64,000 nt of DNA from Nyssa sinensis (lineage: Eukaryota > Streptophyta > Magnoliopsida > Cornales > Nyssaceae). A program made the translations under genes and the position numbers. The notes beneath the pieces were generated by a model. The model made no database searches. It worked only from the letters and a program-made list of their open reading frames with translations, and had not been told where the DNA came from. Below, in pieces: positions 27,101 to 41,400 of the stretch (positions within the stretch are counted from its first letter, which is position 1; every line of letters begins with the position of its first letter). Location: positions 43,837,417 to 43,901,416 of the forward strand of contig CM018043.1 of the NCBI GenBank assembly GCA_008638375.1. Reading direction: 5' to 3'.

Positions 27101-30100
27101 TGGAGGCAAAAGATTATTCAGTAAATTTTTGGAGAGTATTTTTCTCTGCGGTTCTTTGAAGAACTATCTGAACTTATCGGGATTTCCCGTGGCGTTCACT
27201 AACGACTTATCAAACGGATTTCCACCACCGTTTGTGGCGTCTTCCTTATACCGAGGTTCTTGTTTCGCACTAAACAACGAGTTGAGGTCATATATACCGA
27301 GGTTCTTGTTTGTCGTAAACAACGGGTCGAAATCTATCATTCAGATCTGATTGTGGAACGATCTTGGATTCTTATTTCGTTGTCGGAACTCGTTATTTTG
27401 GCGGGGTTCGCATCAAAATAGCCCTCATATTGTCGGTGCTAGTCCGAGGCGATGACTAGACGATGGTTGCGAGGCATCCGCGCAGAGTGATATCCTCGAG
27501 CAAGCAATTATGGTATGCTCCCAAGCTGTGACGTGCTTTAATCCCACGGTTGTGGTGATCCACCAGGCCTAGATATGTGATAACCCTGGGACACGGTGTT
27601 CGCGCGTTACACCCTGTCCCGCAATCATGGTTTTGCTCCTATTTGCGACCTAGTCATGGTTCGCGGTGCAGTCTAGTGCGAACTGTGATACATCTGGTTG
27701 TAGCCCACCTCGGGAATAAAGATTCTAGTGGATTGGAGGCTGGGTATTGACTGATTAGGAATCTTCCTATCAGGTGCCTAGGCCAATAAGGGAAGGACAT
27801 GCGTCATGGCAAGCGTGAAATGCGAGAACTCTAATGACGTACATTCGAGGCGCCTATAAATAGCACCCTTGCCTAAAAGAGTAGGCAACAAGAATCACCT
27901 CTAAGAAAGGGTTCCTTGGCTATTCCCCTTTGCCATTGCTGACGACTTGTCAATCTGACCCTCATTCTTCTTACCTTTCACTCGTCCTTTTCTCCACCAA
28001 TCCTGTGTTCCCCCCTTATGATATCATATTTGGCTCTATTCTAGGAGGTAGGCTCCTAGGAACCCCCAGTTTTCACTTACAATACACAACCCAACACTTA
28101 TTATATTCTTCTCTCTTTTCTCTTCCCTCTTATTTTTCTTTATACAATCCTAAATATAGTGCAATTTAACTCACTTGTATCCTATAGTTATTTTTTTTTC
28201 AACTTCATCTTTTCTTTTTCATAAAATTATTATTTCTTTTGTACATGGGTTGCGCCCCCTTTGGCCCTTTGTTTATAATATAGGCTATATAGCCTTAAAT
28301 TACCTATAAAAAAAGAATATAAAATTTTATATATTTGTTAGCCTAATATGTATAACTAAAACCTTGTTATAATAGTGCTTTGAAATGGTTGGTTTAGTTT
28401 GATATTTATTTATTTTTTGGTATGTAATAGTATTTCATTAAAGAGCATCAAAATTGGGGTGGCACATATGTACATGAGAGATATACAAAAATACAATTAG
28501 AATCCTATATAAATGTTAGTAAAGGGCTAGCCCAGTGCACGAGGCTCCTGCCATTGTGGGGTTTGGGGAGAGTTAAATATATATAGCCTTACCCCCGCAA
28601 GCGGAGAGGCTGTTTCCGCAACTGGAACCTGTGATCTACAGGCCACAATGGAACAACTTTACCGTTGCACCAAGGCCTGCACTGCCAATATACACCAAAA
28701 GAACAATAGATGTCTCAATCCAAAGAATAAAGACCTCAACAAAAGTTGTTTTTATCTTAAAATAAAATCCAATCTTTCAAAAGTTCTTCTATTCCTTTCC
28801 TACCATATACACCAAAAAGGCAAAGAGGGGCTCTATCCCAATATTTTTTTTCTTCTTAATCTCTCTTTGACATCCGGTCTGTAACTTTCAAAAACGCCCC
28901 TAACCGTTCCTAGCATAATTCAATGAACCCCAAAAGGCGACAAGAGCGTACTCCTTGCTTCTACACATGCAACATCTATTAGCCAACTTGTACCTTCTCC
29001 TCTTCAAGTTTTCTATGATAAGAAATGCATCCAGTGCTGCTGTCCAAGTGCTTGAGTTGACATTAAAAGTACAGTTTACAAACTTCTTGACACCTTTCTT
29101 TGGAAATGGATAAATCAACAGTCTAGCATATAATGGAGTGGGATTGAATTAATTTTATTTGTGATTAGACTTGACTTCAGCTTCAGAGCTGAAGTTGAGA
29201 TTTGAGAATGAAGATAATTTAGTAGCATAACAGGAATCAGTGAATCTGTGCATGGTATGAAGGTTCAAGTCCCCTTAAGTGGCAAAGTGTGTCTGTGATT
29301 TACCTATAAAAAAAAATTAAAAAATGAAGGCCATGCACCCAATGCATTTTTTTTGGAAAGCGTTGGGGGGGGGGGGCTGAGAAGAAAAAATTCCACTTCA
29401 AGTTATGACACAAATGTAGAACATCAATGCATATTGGCTTTCTGTTTGTTAGAGTCTGTTCAAATAGTTTACTGCATCAGTGATATCCTTCAGAAATTCA
29501 AATTGAAGCTGGAAACCAGGCACAAACCAGATACTGATTTCAAGGATTTAATGTCTTTAAAATTTTACTTCATGAAAATATCATGATTTTGGATTGTTAC
29601 CAACTAGCAAAGCCGTAGGATGCTCATAGAACGATGGAGACTTTTATGTAGTACTGATTGCATCTTAGCATATAATATAGAGTCCAACCTGAAGGTGGTC
29701 TTCTGTAATGTTATTTTACTTCGAAATAACAAGAGATTTTTATTTTTTATACTTTTTTTATTGCGCAACAAGGAAGTAGTGTCTATTTATAAGTGGACAC
29801 TAGAAAAGCAATGGGCTATTTAATTGTGGATATTTATCTTTTTGTATTCCCATTAGAGACGAGATAACAAAGATGGTACTGTTACCAACAATCTCTAGCT
29901 TATTTAGTACCTCGTCCACCTCCCCATATGGGAGTTTGAGGGTTCAAGTCTCCTTAAGGGGCAAGTGCGTGTGTGTGTGAGATTTACCTATCAGGAAAAA
30001 AAAAAGATGGTATTGTTAATCGCCTTAGTTATGTTTTTTATGCTGAACCTTGGACTTTCCAAAACTAAGTTTGAGATTTGCTTCTTACTCAGTTTGATGA

Positions 30101-33100
30101 TAGGGTCTCTGTTGAAAATTTTCCTCTCCATGTTCATTGGGCTGTTCTTTTACTATCTGTAAATGTGTTAGCAAATTTTAGTTGCATTAGTTTTTTTTAT
30201 AATTTAATAAGACGTAAATTTCGGGCGTTTACAGTGGTTTTTAGATGTCTGTGACTGTTATACAGAACTTCATGTTCAATTCTTCATATTTTGTGTTTAC
30301 CTTTAAGATGTTCAGTTCATGAGTATTATTTTATTTCTAGTTTTGGGCTTACTGTTATCATTTCTTTCCATTTCTATACAGCTTGTTTTCCGCACTGTTG
30401 GTTATTCTGGGGCAGATATTAGAAATCTTGTCAATGAAGCAGGAATAATGTCTGTAAGTTTTTCATATTCTCTTCCAACAAAGTTAATCCTTTGTATTTT
30501 CTATCACATAACACATCTAGATTTGACTCCTAATGAGCTATATTCATATACGACAGCTATATTTTTGGAGAAGGATAGGAGAATATGATAAATGAATTCT
30601 TCTTTCTTCTTTAAATATTTGAAAAATTCTTATCCTATGCATCCACTCTAACAAATTACTACAATGAAGTACGTGTTATAATGCTTGTCAAGCCTCCTTT
30701 GTATATAATTCTGATTGGTATCTTCTTAGTGCTAATTTCTTGTGCCTGGAGTATTTATTCAAAAAATATATATATAAGGTCTATTTTGGAATTGCATTTT
30801 ATTAAAATTTTCTTCCAATGGTCATTTGTCACTTTGTAACTGGACTTGTGATTTGTAATTTGTACATGAGTTTGATGTGTGAGATTCCTTAGGATTTTCA
30901 ATTTGTATGTGACTTGTTAAAAATATTTCATGGCAGTTTAATTGGTAACTCATATAATTTTAGTGTCAAGGTTTGACATGTTAGGAACACTGGGGATATT
31001 GTGCCTTAGTGCCTTTTTGGAGCCTTTTGTGGGAAAAAAATAGTAGGGTTTTTTTTTTTTTTTTTTGGGGGGGGGGGGGGGGGGGGATTATCCTTCATGT
31101 ATAGATTCTTTTGTTGATTTCTTGGATAGTTGTAAGCTCTAGCTTGGAGCTCTTCTTTTTTACATGGGTTTGCCTCCCTTAGGCGCTTTCTTAATATATT
31201 AATATAAAATAAAACACCATTTCATGATGTTCCTTGGAAGTATAATTAAATTGTGTCATTGTAACAAAACTTTAGAATTATATATTGAAAATTTTGGAAA
31301 TGATAATGAGCATTGAGATGCAATTAGTTTTATTGTTTAATAACTTGTTTAGAATTGAAAATGTTGCCCAATTCAAATTGTGTTAGGATCCAACAAATTT
31401 TCCTATAAGGGGCACCTGTCTTGAAAACGATTTGAACATACTAAAATTTTTTATACAAGTAAAGAGATATATCCATTAAACTGTCCGAGAGGGGCAAAAA
31501 CTTACAAAACAAAGGGGTAGCTTACAATTAAATGCTTAAATCAACCCCCCGGCCCCCGCCCAAAAAAAAAAACACTCAATAAAAGAAGGATACAACTCCA
31601 CAACCCAAAAATATAGAGAATGTAATACCCTATCTTTAAACCTATTAAGGAGAATTATATCACCTTCAAAAGTCCTACTATTTCTCTCTCTAAATATACC
31701 AAAATGTAAAGCTGACATTACAAGTGACTTGCATACCATGCACATGTTCACCAATGCTCCCACCAGCCAAGGCATTACCCAAGAATGACCAAGAAGTAGA
31801 AGGAGAAGATTCCAAACATCCTTAGTAACTGGACAATGAAAGAACAAGTGGTTGATAGACTCCTCCCCCTCTTAAGCAGTGGGGAGCATCTATTGGTCAA
31901 AAGAAATCCCCTTCTTTGCAAGTTATCCTAAGTAAATATGGCCACACGCACCACCGTCGAAGAGAAAATGGCCACCTTCATGGGGGCTTTAGAGTGCCAA
32001 ATAGCTTTCCAAAGGAAATTTGCCACACCTTTACTAGCCAAATGCAAGTAGAAAGATTTAACTGAAAGTCTTCCGGAGAATCCACCCTCCAACAAACAAC
32101 ATTTTCCTACTCCTTATCCAATCAAATACTATAAAGAAGAGCCAACAAGGCAACGACCTCCTCTAGTTCCCAATCATGCAAGTCCCTACAAGAAGATGGA
32201 CCCATATAAATCCATTCTCATTGAAGATCGCACAATCCTTCACCAAAGTCTCTTAGTTGGAGGATATTTGGGAGAGTTGAGGAAATCGATGCTCCAAGGT
32301 ACTTTCAGTCTTTCACCACTCGAAAGGTCTCTCCAAAACTTGACCCTCCCTCCACTACCAACAACCTAATAAGCACGGACACAGACATGGGATACGACAC
32401 GACACGCAGACACGTTATTTCTTAAAAAAGTATGACATGGAGACGTCAAGAACACATTGAATATCTATAATTTTTTTTATACTTTTTATATGACTACGTA
32501 ATAAAAACATAATGTTTTTTTAATTAAAATTGGCAAAAAATTACAAAAATATTATTAAGTTATTAAAATAACAAAGCCATTTAATAAAAATTAAAGAATT
32601 TTTTCATTTAATCATCAACATCCATGATTCAAGTGTCTGACATGTGTCCGGGAAGTATCCGAGAGTATCGGTGTCCGACACGGACACATGAGCCAAAATA
32701 GATAGTCCGTGCTTTGTAGCCAACAACAAAGCCCGTGAACTTAAAAAGTCCTTAACTCCTTTTCTAATGGCTTTCCAATGACCCACCCCACAAGGCTCGT
32801 CCACCACCTTAGAACACCAACTACCCTCATCACACCCCACCTTAGTTTCAATTGTTGCTCTCCACTTTGCATTAGGCTTCTTCGCAAAATGCCAAAGCCA
32901 TTTCCCTAAAAAAGCCTTGTTGAAGACCCTTAAGTCCTTTAGTCCCAATCCACCACCCTTCATAGGAAATCTCACCTTATCCCAATTTACTAAATGGGGA
33001 CCTCTTTCTCCTTCACACCTCCCCCAAAGAAACTCTTTTTGCAACTTGTGTAGGATATTAGCTACAAAGTCCGTAATGGGATTTAGTGGGAGGTTGAGGG

Positions 33101-36100
33101 TTCAAGTCCCCTGCGTGTGTGTAATTTACCTATCAAAAAAAAATATTAAAATGAGCTTACCTCCTTGGGATAAATATTGCTTCTTATTTGGAATTTCTAC
33201 TTCAACTTAACACCATTTTGGTTTTCACTTGCCTCTCCTTTTTAGATGTCATGCTTTCACTTTCACCACTGCGCTATAATGGCTTTGGCTCAACTGATCA
33301 CAAATTTGTGCATATGGTTGGATATTTCGCTGTGGATAAAAGAGAAATTGCAATTCTTTCATATATAATTAACTTAAGGTGCAAAACATTGACTCTTTTT
33401 TTTTACCCATGGTAGTATTTGGGAGGGAGGGAGGGAAATGTCCTCTCATGTGTTAAGCAACCAATTACTCCAAAAGCTTAAGTTGTTAGAGGATGAGCCA
33501 ACAATTTATAATAAGTTCTCAATGCTCTCCCTCACGCTTGACCCCAAACTCACACGTGGAGAGACAAAGCAACTATAGACAAATGCAAAGCAGAATAGAG
33601 TGCAACTTTGCACAAACAAACTAAACAAAAAAAACTGTGGAGAATAAATGAAAATGGAAAGACTTGAACCCAAGACCTCTCTAACCAAGGTTTTGATACC
33701 TTGTTAACATTAAAAAAGAGAGGATAAGAGGCCAAAACAGAACAGTGATGTAGAAAGAACCGAACAGAGACTAGTAGATGCAACCAAAACTCTAGAATCA
33801 ACCAATACACTACTGGTGTAAAACAAAATGCAACCAAAAAAGCCTTTGTAATTGAAGAACATGCATCATCGAGCCCAAAACCACCAGCTGAACTTCTTCA
33901 GGCCACTTTCGGCATAAAAAATCCATTGAAACAACAATGGGCTGCTCAATCAAAGACTTATTAACCCTAGATGCACCCCTTTGAGTAGATTAGAAGCAAT
34001 AAAGACATTAAAATTGCAAAAATCAACCATTTTCCCGGGAAAAAAACATTTGAAAATTGAAAAATCCAATCTAGCGATTTCCAAAAATTCCAAAAAAAAG
34101 AAAAGAAAGAAAGAATGAAGCCCATGAAGAGGCAATCAAACCCTAGAGTTTGGTGCTCAAAGGGTGATGACGTCAACGTATGGATCTTGTCCCTCTTTGC
34201 TCTCCAACAAATTCTGCAATATTATTACTCAAGTTTGGATCTTGGTTTGCTCTACTCTTATACCATGTTAAGCAACTAATTGCTCCAAAAGCTTAAGTTG
34301 TTAGAGAATGGACCAACAATGTATGTCAAATTCTCAACACCTTGGACATCTAGAAGGCAAGTTTTTGTTTGGATGTCTATGTATAGACAACAAATTGTCC
34401 ATTGGTCGATGCTATTGCATCAGATGTAAGAGACTTTTACTTGATAGAAGTATATAACTTCCATCTAAGGTGTCAAACCTACCTGCAATCCCGTTAAAAA
34501 GTTTTTAGCAATTTTCCCCTCTCCTCTTTCATCGAATTTCTTTGCTCATTTAGATTTACTAAGCATTACTTCCTACAGATACATGTGCTCGCAAATTCAT
34601 ACAAAGTGCGCAGGCACGCAATCACAGGCCTGCACACATCATCTTTCTGTTCAAATGCATGCATCTGAAGGTCCTCTAATCCTTGGGGTATTTCCATGGT
34701 TTTAAATAACGGCTATTACATATAGGTTTTTTGACCCTCCAATATCGATACTGGCCAATATATCGGTATGACTAAAATTCACAGTCGTATCGGTTGATAC
34801 TGTTACGTATCGGCCGTTACGCTTCGTTATAGGGTAGTTAAGGGACCATTACGACTGTTTTAAGTTTTTTTTTTTTCCAAATTTAAATTTTTTTTTTTTT
34901 GTAGAATTCTTATGATTTCTATTTTTATAAGATTTATATACAAGAGAGATCTTTTTTTTGATTGTTAATGTACAAGAGAGATACTTAAAAAAATAATTCA
35001 AAAAAAAATGAAATGGGTTTCCAAAACATTTGGGTCAATATGAACTCAAAAAGGCCTCTTGGCCTCAAATTTTTTTTATTTCATAACTAATCAAACTAAA
35101 TTGATTTTCACGCTTATAATCATTTATATTACTTGTTGTAATGCTATTCAAATTAAATGATACTTCTTATTAGTTTAACTTAAAAAAATTTATATACAAT
35201 TATAAATTTTTTTTTTTTGATGACCTAGTAACCATCCTACTAACCGCAACCTTCGGTCGCGTGGCCGGTTGTAAACCTGGGGGCACATGCAAACCCTCTT
35301 ACCCACGTGTACCGGTTAAATCTAGGAGAGGTGGCCCCAAGGGGTGTCATTGTTTTTGTGGAGTATTGAACCAATGACCGGTGCCTTGTAAGACACTTAC
35401 CATGTGATTCTGTCACGCCCCGAATTCCCGCGAACCCGAGGCGCGAGTAACGAAGCTAAAAGGAAATAAAATAATAAAGAAATAAAGGACAATCAAGGAC
35501 AATCATGTGTATTCCAACACTAACCCCCTTCCTATTCTGATACAATTCATAAGGTCTTGCCCATTATCTCACAACATACAAATAACCTGAAATAGTCTAG
35601 GGCTTATGCCCTTGTACAACATCAAAATACGCCCCACAGGCCAAATATAATTCTCAGTTCTCTCCTTCATTAAAGCATCTCTAAGTCTCGCGCAGCCGGA
35701 GTGTCATCTAAAATGGTGTCCCACGAATGGGTCAGCTCAACTGCTGGTACAATATAATGCTAATGCAAGAAACAAAATTAAGGGCGTGGCATGTGCAAGT
35801 GTACATTTATATCTACATGGCATTCAATATCATCATTGCAGTATATGAACAGTATGCGTGACGCACCCATGCAACTCTATGCACACCTATGTCTCATCTT
35901 ACGGTCCTTCCCCAATGGCCTGAGTACCATTTATATGTCTCGCTTCACGGTCCGGAACCCGTCAGGCATGCGAGTACCTATTGGCTGATTTTGGGTTTTT
36001 CACCACAGGATCTACACCCTCATAATGCACAGCACCACGTGCTCAACTCACACCATGTCCAAGGAATCACACTATGCCAATATGCTCTGATTCCACCATG

Positions 36101-38104
36101 CCATAATGTAATCTCAATAAAGTATCTTATCCACACATGAAGCATGTTTTAAATAATGTATTACACAATAACATTCTAATCAGAAGATCCCTTCATCAAG
36201 GTTACATGCCATACAAAGTCCATTTAACACATGCTTTAAGTCACATTTCATAATCTCAACAGTTCTCGAAGAATATAATCCACACATTATGCTAACACAT
36301 GCGATATACACATAATCATGATCCACATTCATCACCAAACTTTCAAAAGATAACAAGAAACATATAAGTATATGAGCAATCAAACAAATATGTGAATCAT
36401 CAAGTCAACATGGCAGTTACTCCTAAACTTAATTCTATTTCTTACTTAGCACAATATATCGTACCTAACGGATTGTCTCAACCCAAGAAGTCGTACTCGT
36501 AGTATAGCGGAACTAACAGTAAGAATGCAGAAGGTCAGACCACCTTCTCTTTGCCCTTCAGTGTTTCTAACATCATGAGATACAACTCAGTTCAATTGCT
36601 ACTTGAATTATGCTATTCATCAAATTTTATGTCTTTATTTTATGAGTTTTTATTTTGCCAAAATAAACTTTACTGTTGAGTCCGGAACGTCGAAGAAACT
36701 TGGTTTAGACTTTCGCGGAATTTAATTCGAACATCTGAGCTAAAAAGGGCAAAACGGTCATTTTGCACTTTTTACGGGTCCTTACATCCTGAGACCTCTT
36801 CTCACAAATCGGACTCCACGATTGACTCCGGAATGGTCGAGACAATAAAATTTCACTATTTGTTTACTTAAATCGGAGTTCGTTTGACTACGTTTCAACT
36901 CAGGGGTATTTTAGTAATTTTTAATGTTATCACAGGTCTTTGATTTTTCGGGACCCCGTCTCATAAAACGGACCTCCCCATTGGCCTCAGAGTGGTCGAG
37001 ATAGTCAAAATACACTAATGACTTGTCCCATTTGGACTCTGGACTATTTTGGGATATTTAAATAATTAAATTAATTAATTTAATTAAATTAATATTTTAT
37101 TAAGGGGGGTCAAACTATAATTATTTAAAAGTCTTGGGGTCAAAGTTGAATTTTTGAAAGTTCTGGGGCCAAATTTAAATTTTAAAAAGTACTGGGGGTT
37201 AAATTGTAATTTTCAAATTCTCTATTCCAACCATGGATAGCCAAATAGTGGCTAATGACCCAAAACAGGGATAGGATATCCTTATTTCTAATTTAATTTC
37301 CAATTTCAATTTTGTAAACCCATAGCCAAACACCCCTAATTCATTTTTAATTTAAAACACATGGCTAACACGTGGCGGGGGTGGGTCGGTCTTGACCCGA
37401 CCTGGACCCGATCCGAAACAGTGCCCTTCTTCCCTGATTTTCCGGTAGGGTTCCAGTGGGGTTCCGGCGCCTTCTCCGGTGTCGGCGACTGTTTTCTGGT
37501 GGATTTTTCAAGTTTTAAAAATGCCATTTTCTTCCATTTTTCCCATAGATCTCATATCCAACCTCCATTTTTAGTTTGGGCCACTCAAACGTCACGAATA
37601 GGGGCAAACAGTGGCTCCGACCAACTGGTTTTCTCTTTATTTCATGCTTGATTTTTAACTGTTTTGATCCCTATTCATCTCTAATGGATTTCTGCATCAC
37701 ATAGGAACGATTCCTCATCATTCAAACCAAGTTTTAAACAAAATTTTCCAACCAACCGATTATCACCCCTCACCTGCAACTCCTATTTTCTGACTCATCT
37801 CTACTCCATTTGATCTGATTTTTTTTGCAAAAATTTCCTTATACTTTACTCTACAAGGCCCTACAATCAAATCAATTTAATAGGCTTCAAAATTTAAAAA
37901 CTAGAACTGAGTCACTTACCTCTTTTCTGGGTTTTTCTCTCTCTAGCCGTGTGTCCTCTTCTCCTTCCTGGTCCACGTTTGGTTCAACCTCCCCCCAATG
38001 CTCACTGCTTTCTAACTCAGCTTCTCTCTCCCTCTCTTTCTTTCTGATTTTCTCTCTAAAATCAAGACCCAACACACACACACCTTATGCTCTCTCTCTC
38101 TCTA

Positions 38105-38145
<41 letters not shown>

Positions 38146-38386
38146 CTCTACCCTACGGTCATCCTGCACACACACACACCTACTTGACCTGTACACACAC
38201 AGAACACCCTTACACGCTCCACCAAACTCACCCACTCTCTTACACACTCCACTCCCCTCCATGCTCCATTGAGTGTCTTACACTCAACCCACACATGCAC
38301 ACAACTGTGCACAGCACACATATATACACCCACGTGCACACAATCTGATATATATTTATATATATATACACATTAAATTGTATAAA

Positions 38387-38417
<31 letters not shown>

Positions 38418-41400
38418 CACATATATACATATATCCATTTCACTACATACACACACACAACATATTTTAATAACAATAATAATAATAATTTATTCCAAAA
38501 AAAAAATTTTCAGGTCATTACAGATTCACTACCACTTGGCTACCCCCCATGCGGTTATATCTTCTTAAGTGTTATTTATAAGAAAAATATTTTTTAGGTG
38601 TTACAAAATTAAAAAATAATAGCAAAAAATATTAAAATGTGATAATAGACATGCATATCAGTGACTTTTAAGAGATTTACTAGTATTTGAAAAAAATCAC
38701 GGTTGCGATTTCCGATTCGCGTTACGAATGACCTGATACTCCCAATACCGTTACACCACGACCACTCGAGTTGTATCCCGCGACCGCAATTTAAATCCAT
38801 AGGTATTCTATGCCTGATGCTTTAGATCTCACTGTTCATCCTTGATCTAAACACTTGTGAGTATGGATCCCATTTTTAAGAAAATATCGTCTCTTTTAAG
38901 GGTTTTGTATATGGTTGGACTTTGATATACTATTGATGCATGTTGTTAATCTCAGGTGGAACTGTAGCCCTGTTGGTACTCTATGATGATTAATCATGCA
39001 TTAGCAATGGATGGGGCGATGGCCATATATTGATTTTTTACCATTATATTGAATATGCAGGTGAGGAAAGGGCATTCCAAGATCTACCAGCAAGATATCA
39101 TTGACGTATTAGACAAACAATTGCTTGAGGGTATGGGTGTACTCCTGACAGAGGAAGAGCAACAGAAATGCGAGCAAAGTGTATGTCTTCTTTGGCACTT
39201 CTTATCAAAGTGACAGCCACTATATAATACTATAATGATCATTGAGTTGATATGGTTATATAATAGGTATCTTTTGAAAAGAAGAGACTACTCGCAGTAC
39301 ATGAAGCTGGTCACATACTGTTGGCACACCTGTTTCCTCGATTTGATTGGCATGCATTTTCTCAGCTCCTGCCTGGTGGCAAGGTAGAATTGCTGGTCAT
39401 AGAGAGCGATATAAATGAATGCTATTGAATTCTGTTTTAAGAATGGTCCTCTAACTCAATTCCTTTCCTACTTGAGCAGGAAACTGCAATATCTGTTTTC
39501 TACCCCAGAGAAGATATGGTTGACCAAGGTTATACAACCTTCGGGTACATGAAAATGCAAATGGTGGTTGCTCATGGTGGGCGTTGTGCTGAACGTGTTG
39601 TCTTTGGCAATGACATAACTGATGGGGGAAGAGATGATATTGAAAAGATAACAAAGGTAAATACAGTACTTTGCATTAATTATTGTAAATTTTGGATTAT
39701 TGATCCCACTGCTATCTTTGCTTTAAATTGTTCTATTTGAAGTATTAGTGAGTATTTTAGGCACAATATTTCCCTGGCTCTACATTAACCTATGTCCTAT
39801 TTGGTCTGCCTCTTTGTCGGTTTAGTGCTTTTGACATGAACAATAGTACTTTTTTTTTTGGATAAATTGAATGAAAGTACTTCTTCGGGTGTGACAATTG
39901 TGTTTTTTTTTTGTCAATGACCAAGTCATCTAACATACTCTCTCTTCTTGTCTCCATTTGTTGCTATCCCCATCTTCTTCTGAATGCATTATTTATTAAT
40001 TTCGATCCTATTATTGTCTCGCTGCTCATCCAATTTCACTCATTTTGGCGATATCTTTAGTCACCGCTTATTTCAGTACCATGAGAATGTCGGTTCTTGT
40101 TGACATTATACAAAATTCACATAAGCTCCTCTCCCCATCATTCTTCCCGTTTTTAATTCTATGGATTGCACCCTTTTCAAAATCTACGTACTTATGTATA
40201 ATAAAAAAGATGAAAAAATAGGGCAATCAACTCACTCAGTTTTTTTCCTAATTATACTTCTTATATATATATATATATATGTATTGTGGCTTACTTTTGT
40301 TTACCTAAGCTATTTAAAATAGATGTTCAGAGCCGACTGGATATCACTTTTGATTCTTATATCCATGTACCATGCAGGCTCATATATTGGCTTCTTATCC
40401 AGATTTGTTTGGAATGTGTGAGTAGAATTTAAACATATTTTTAACTTCATCATTTAATAATCAGTATATAACATCATCTCTTCAAGGATAGAAGGGGAGA
40501 AGTTTAGTAGTACTCAAGAGGAAGAGATGATTCTTACTCAGCTCTGTCTTTGTTTTTTATCCCTTCTCCTTTTTCTCAAGTTCACCCTTCTCAAATGAAC
40601 TTTCCGATTATCTAAAGAATGTTCTCACAAATTAGGGACAAATCCTTTGACGTAATTCATGATGTGGAGTCGCCAGGCGAGCTCTTTCAAATCGTTGAAA
40701 GGGGTCCAGGCGTGGTTAGAAGGATATGGGTGTTAAGGTGGGAACTGGAATGGATCTGCAACACCTTGGAAGCTCTTTCAACAGGAAAACGTAGAGTGGT
40801 GTTTCCAATTGGAGTGCATGGGAGAAGCAGAAGCCTCTTCCTGTGGAAAGGCTCAAATCGAAGGGGGAGATTCGTGCGGCTTGAAGGTCGATCATAGAGG
40901 GGGATTCGACTTTTATTTCTGTCAGAAGACGATATGAAAGGGGGATGGTCAATATATGCTCAAGCATTCAGATCGTTAGGCTTATCTAATCCAAAATCTG
41001 CCATGATCCTTAGGGGATCATACTTGGATGTCTGCCGAATCAAAGATTGGCCGCTGGAACCTGTGATGGTGGAATCGCAGCCAGCAAATGTCCATGAAGA
41101 CATAGAGGTCCACATGGGTTCTTGCGAAAGTCGCTTCAATCATCTTCTCCGATGCTTAATTGGTAGATTCAGAGATCTGAACACTCCAATCCCAGACAAG
41201 TTAAAAATACAAAAATGGGCCCTCAAGAACTGGGGGATTCAAGCAGGACTGAAGGTTCTTGACCATAGTGTTAAATATCGACCATTACATTACGTAACGG
41301 CCGCGACATAACGGGTTTTCGAGGTGCCGATACCGTTACGCACCGATAAAACGAAGTGGGAAAATTTCACGGCAGTAACGGCTGCGACGTTCGTTCTGAA

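Larger units (their letters stand above)
31447..33205 (-). mobile_element. Decayed LINE, antisense in intron 11
   Basis: The T-run start (poly(A) side) is at 31447. Minus-strand frames give zf-RVT and the C-terminal domain (31536-31847), then RT C-terminal [40 protein letters not shown] and WCSKVV (33050-32730). A GGKLILI-like trace lies upstream at about 33165. It is interrupted by a MULE at 32367-32719 and a SINE at about 33080-33148. Confidence 0.82.
35207..38551 (-). mobile_element. tRNA-derived SINE (family 3), split by a solo LTR
   Basis: The minus strand has TAGCCAAGTGGTAGTGAATC (box A; read across the gap 38523-35410), then GTCATTGGTTCAATACTCC (box B), and ends in poly(A), seen as T's at 35207-35218. 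The SINE itself is about 230 bp: 35207-35410 plus 38523 to about 38551. Confidence 0.7.
34695..38800. mobile_element. MULE-like element hosting nested insertions, intron 11
   Basis: The ends CATGGTTTTAAAT and inverted ATGGATTTAAATTGCGG share the subterminal pattern of GTTACG/CGTAAC motifs with the element at 41264. The flanks GGGTATTTC (34686-34694) and AGGTATTCT (38801-38809) match at 6 of 9. Without its insertions it is about 0.8 kb. No transposase is seen. Confidence 0.55.

Noticed and set aside
25588..28080. A third solo LTR starting TGTCGCACCC
   Set aside because: The start looks right, but no TG...CA end with a matching 5-bp duplication was found near 28080 or elsewhere.
38087..38476. 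Ser/Leu- and Tyr/Ile-repeat frames on both strands
   Set aside because: They come from CT, TA and CA microsatellites at the end of the solo LTR.
35395..38551. A possible functional tRNA gene (box A and B)
   Set aside because: Boxes are diverged, the unit ends in poly(A) and is split by a solo LTR; it is a SINE head, not a tRNA gene.
39840..39885. Further tail-only insertion between AGTACTT repeats
   Set aside because: The tail motif is degenerate and the duplication only 7 bp, below the standard set by the six reported.
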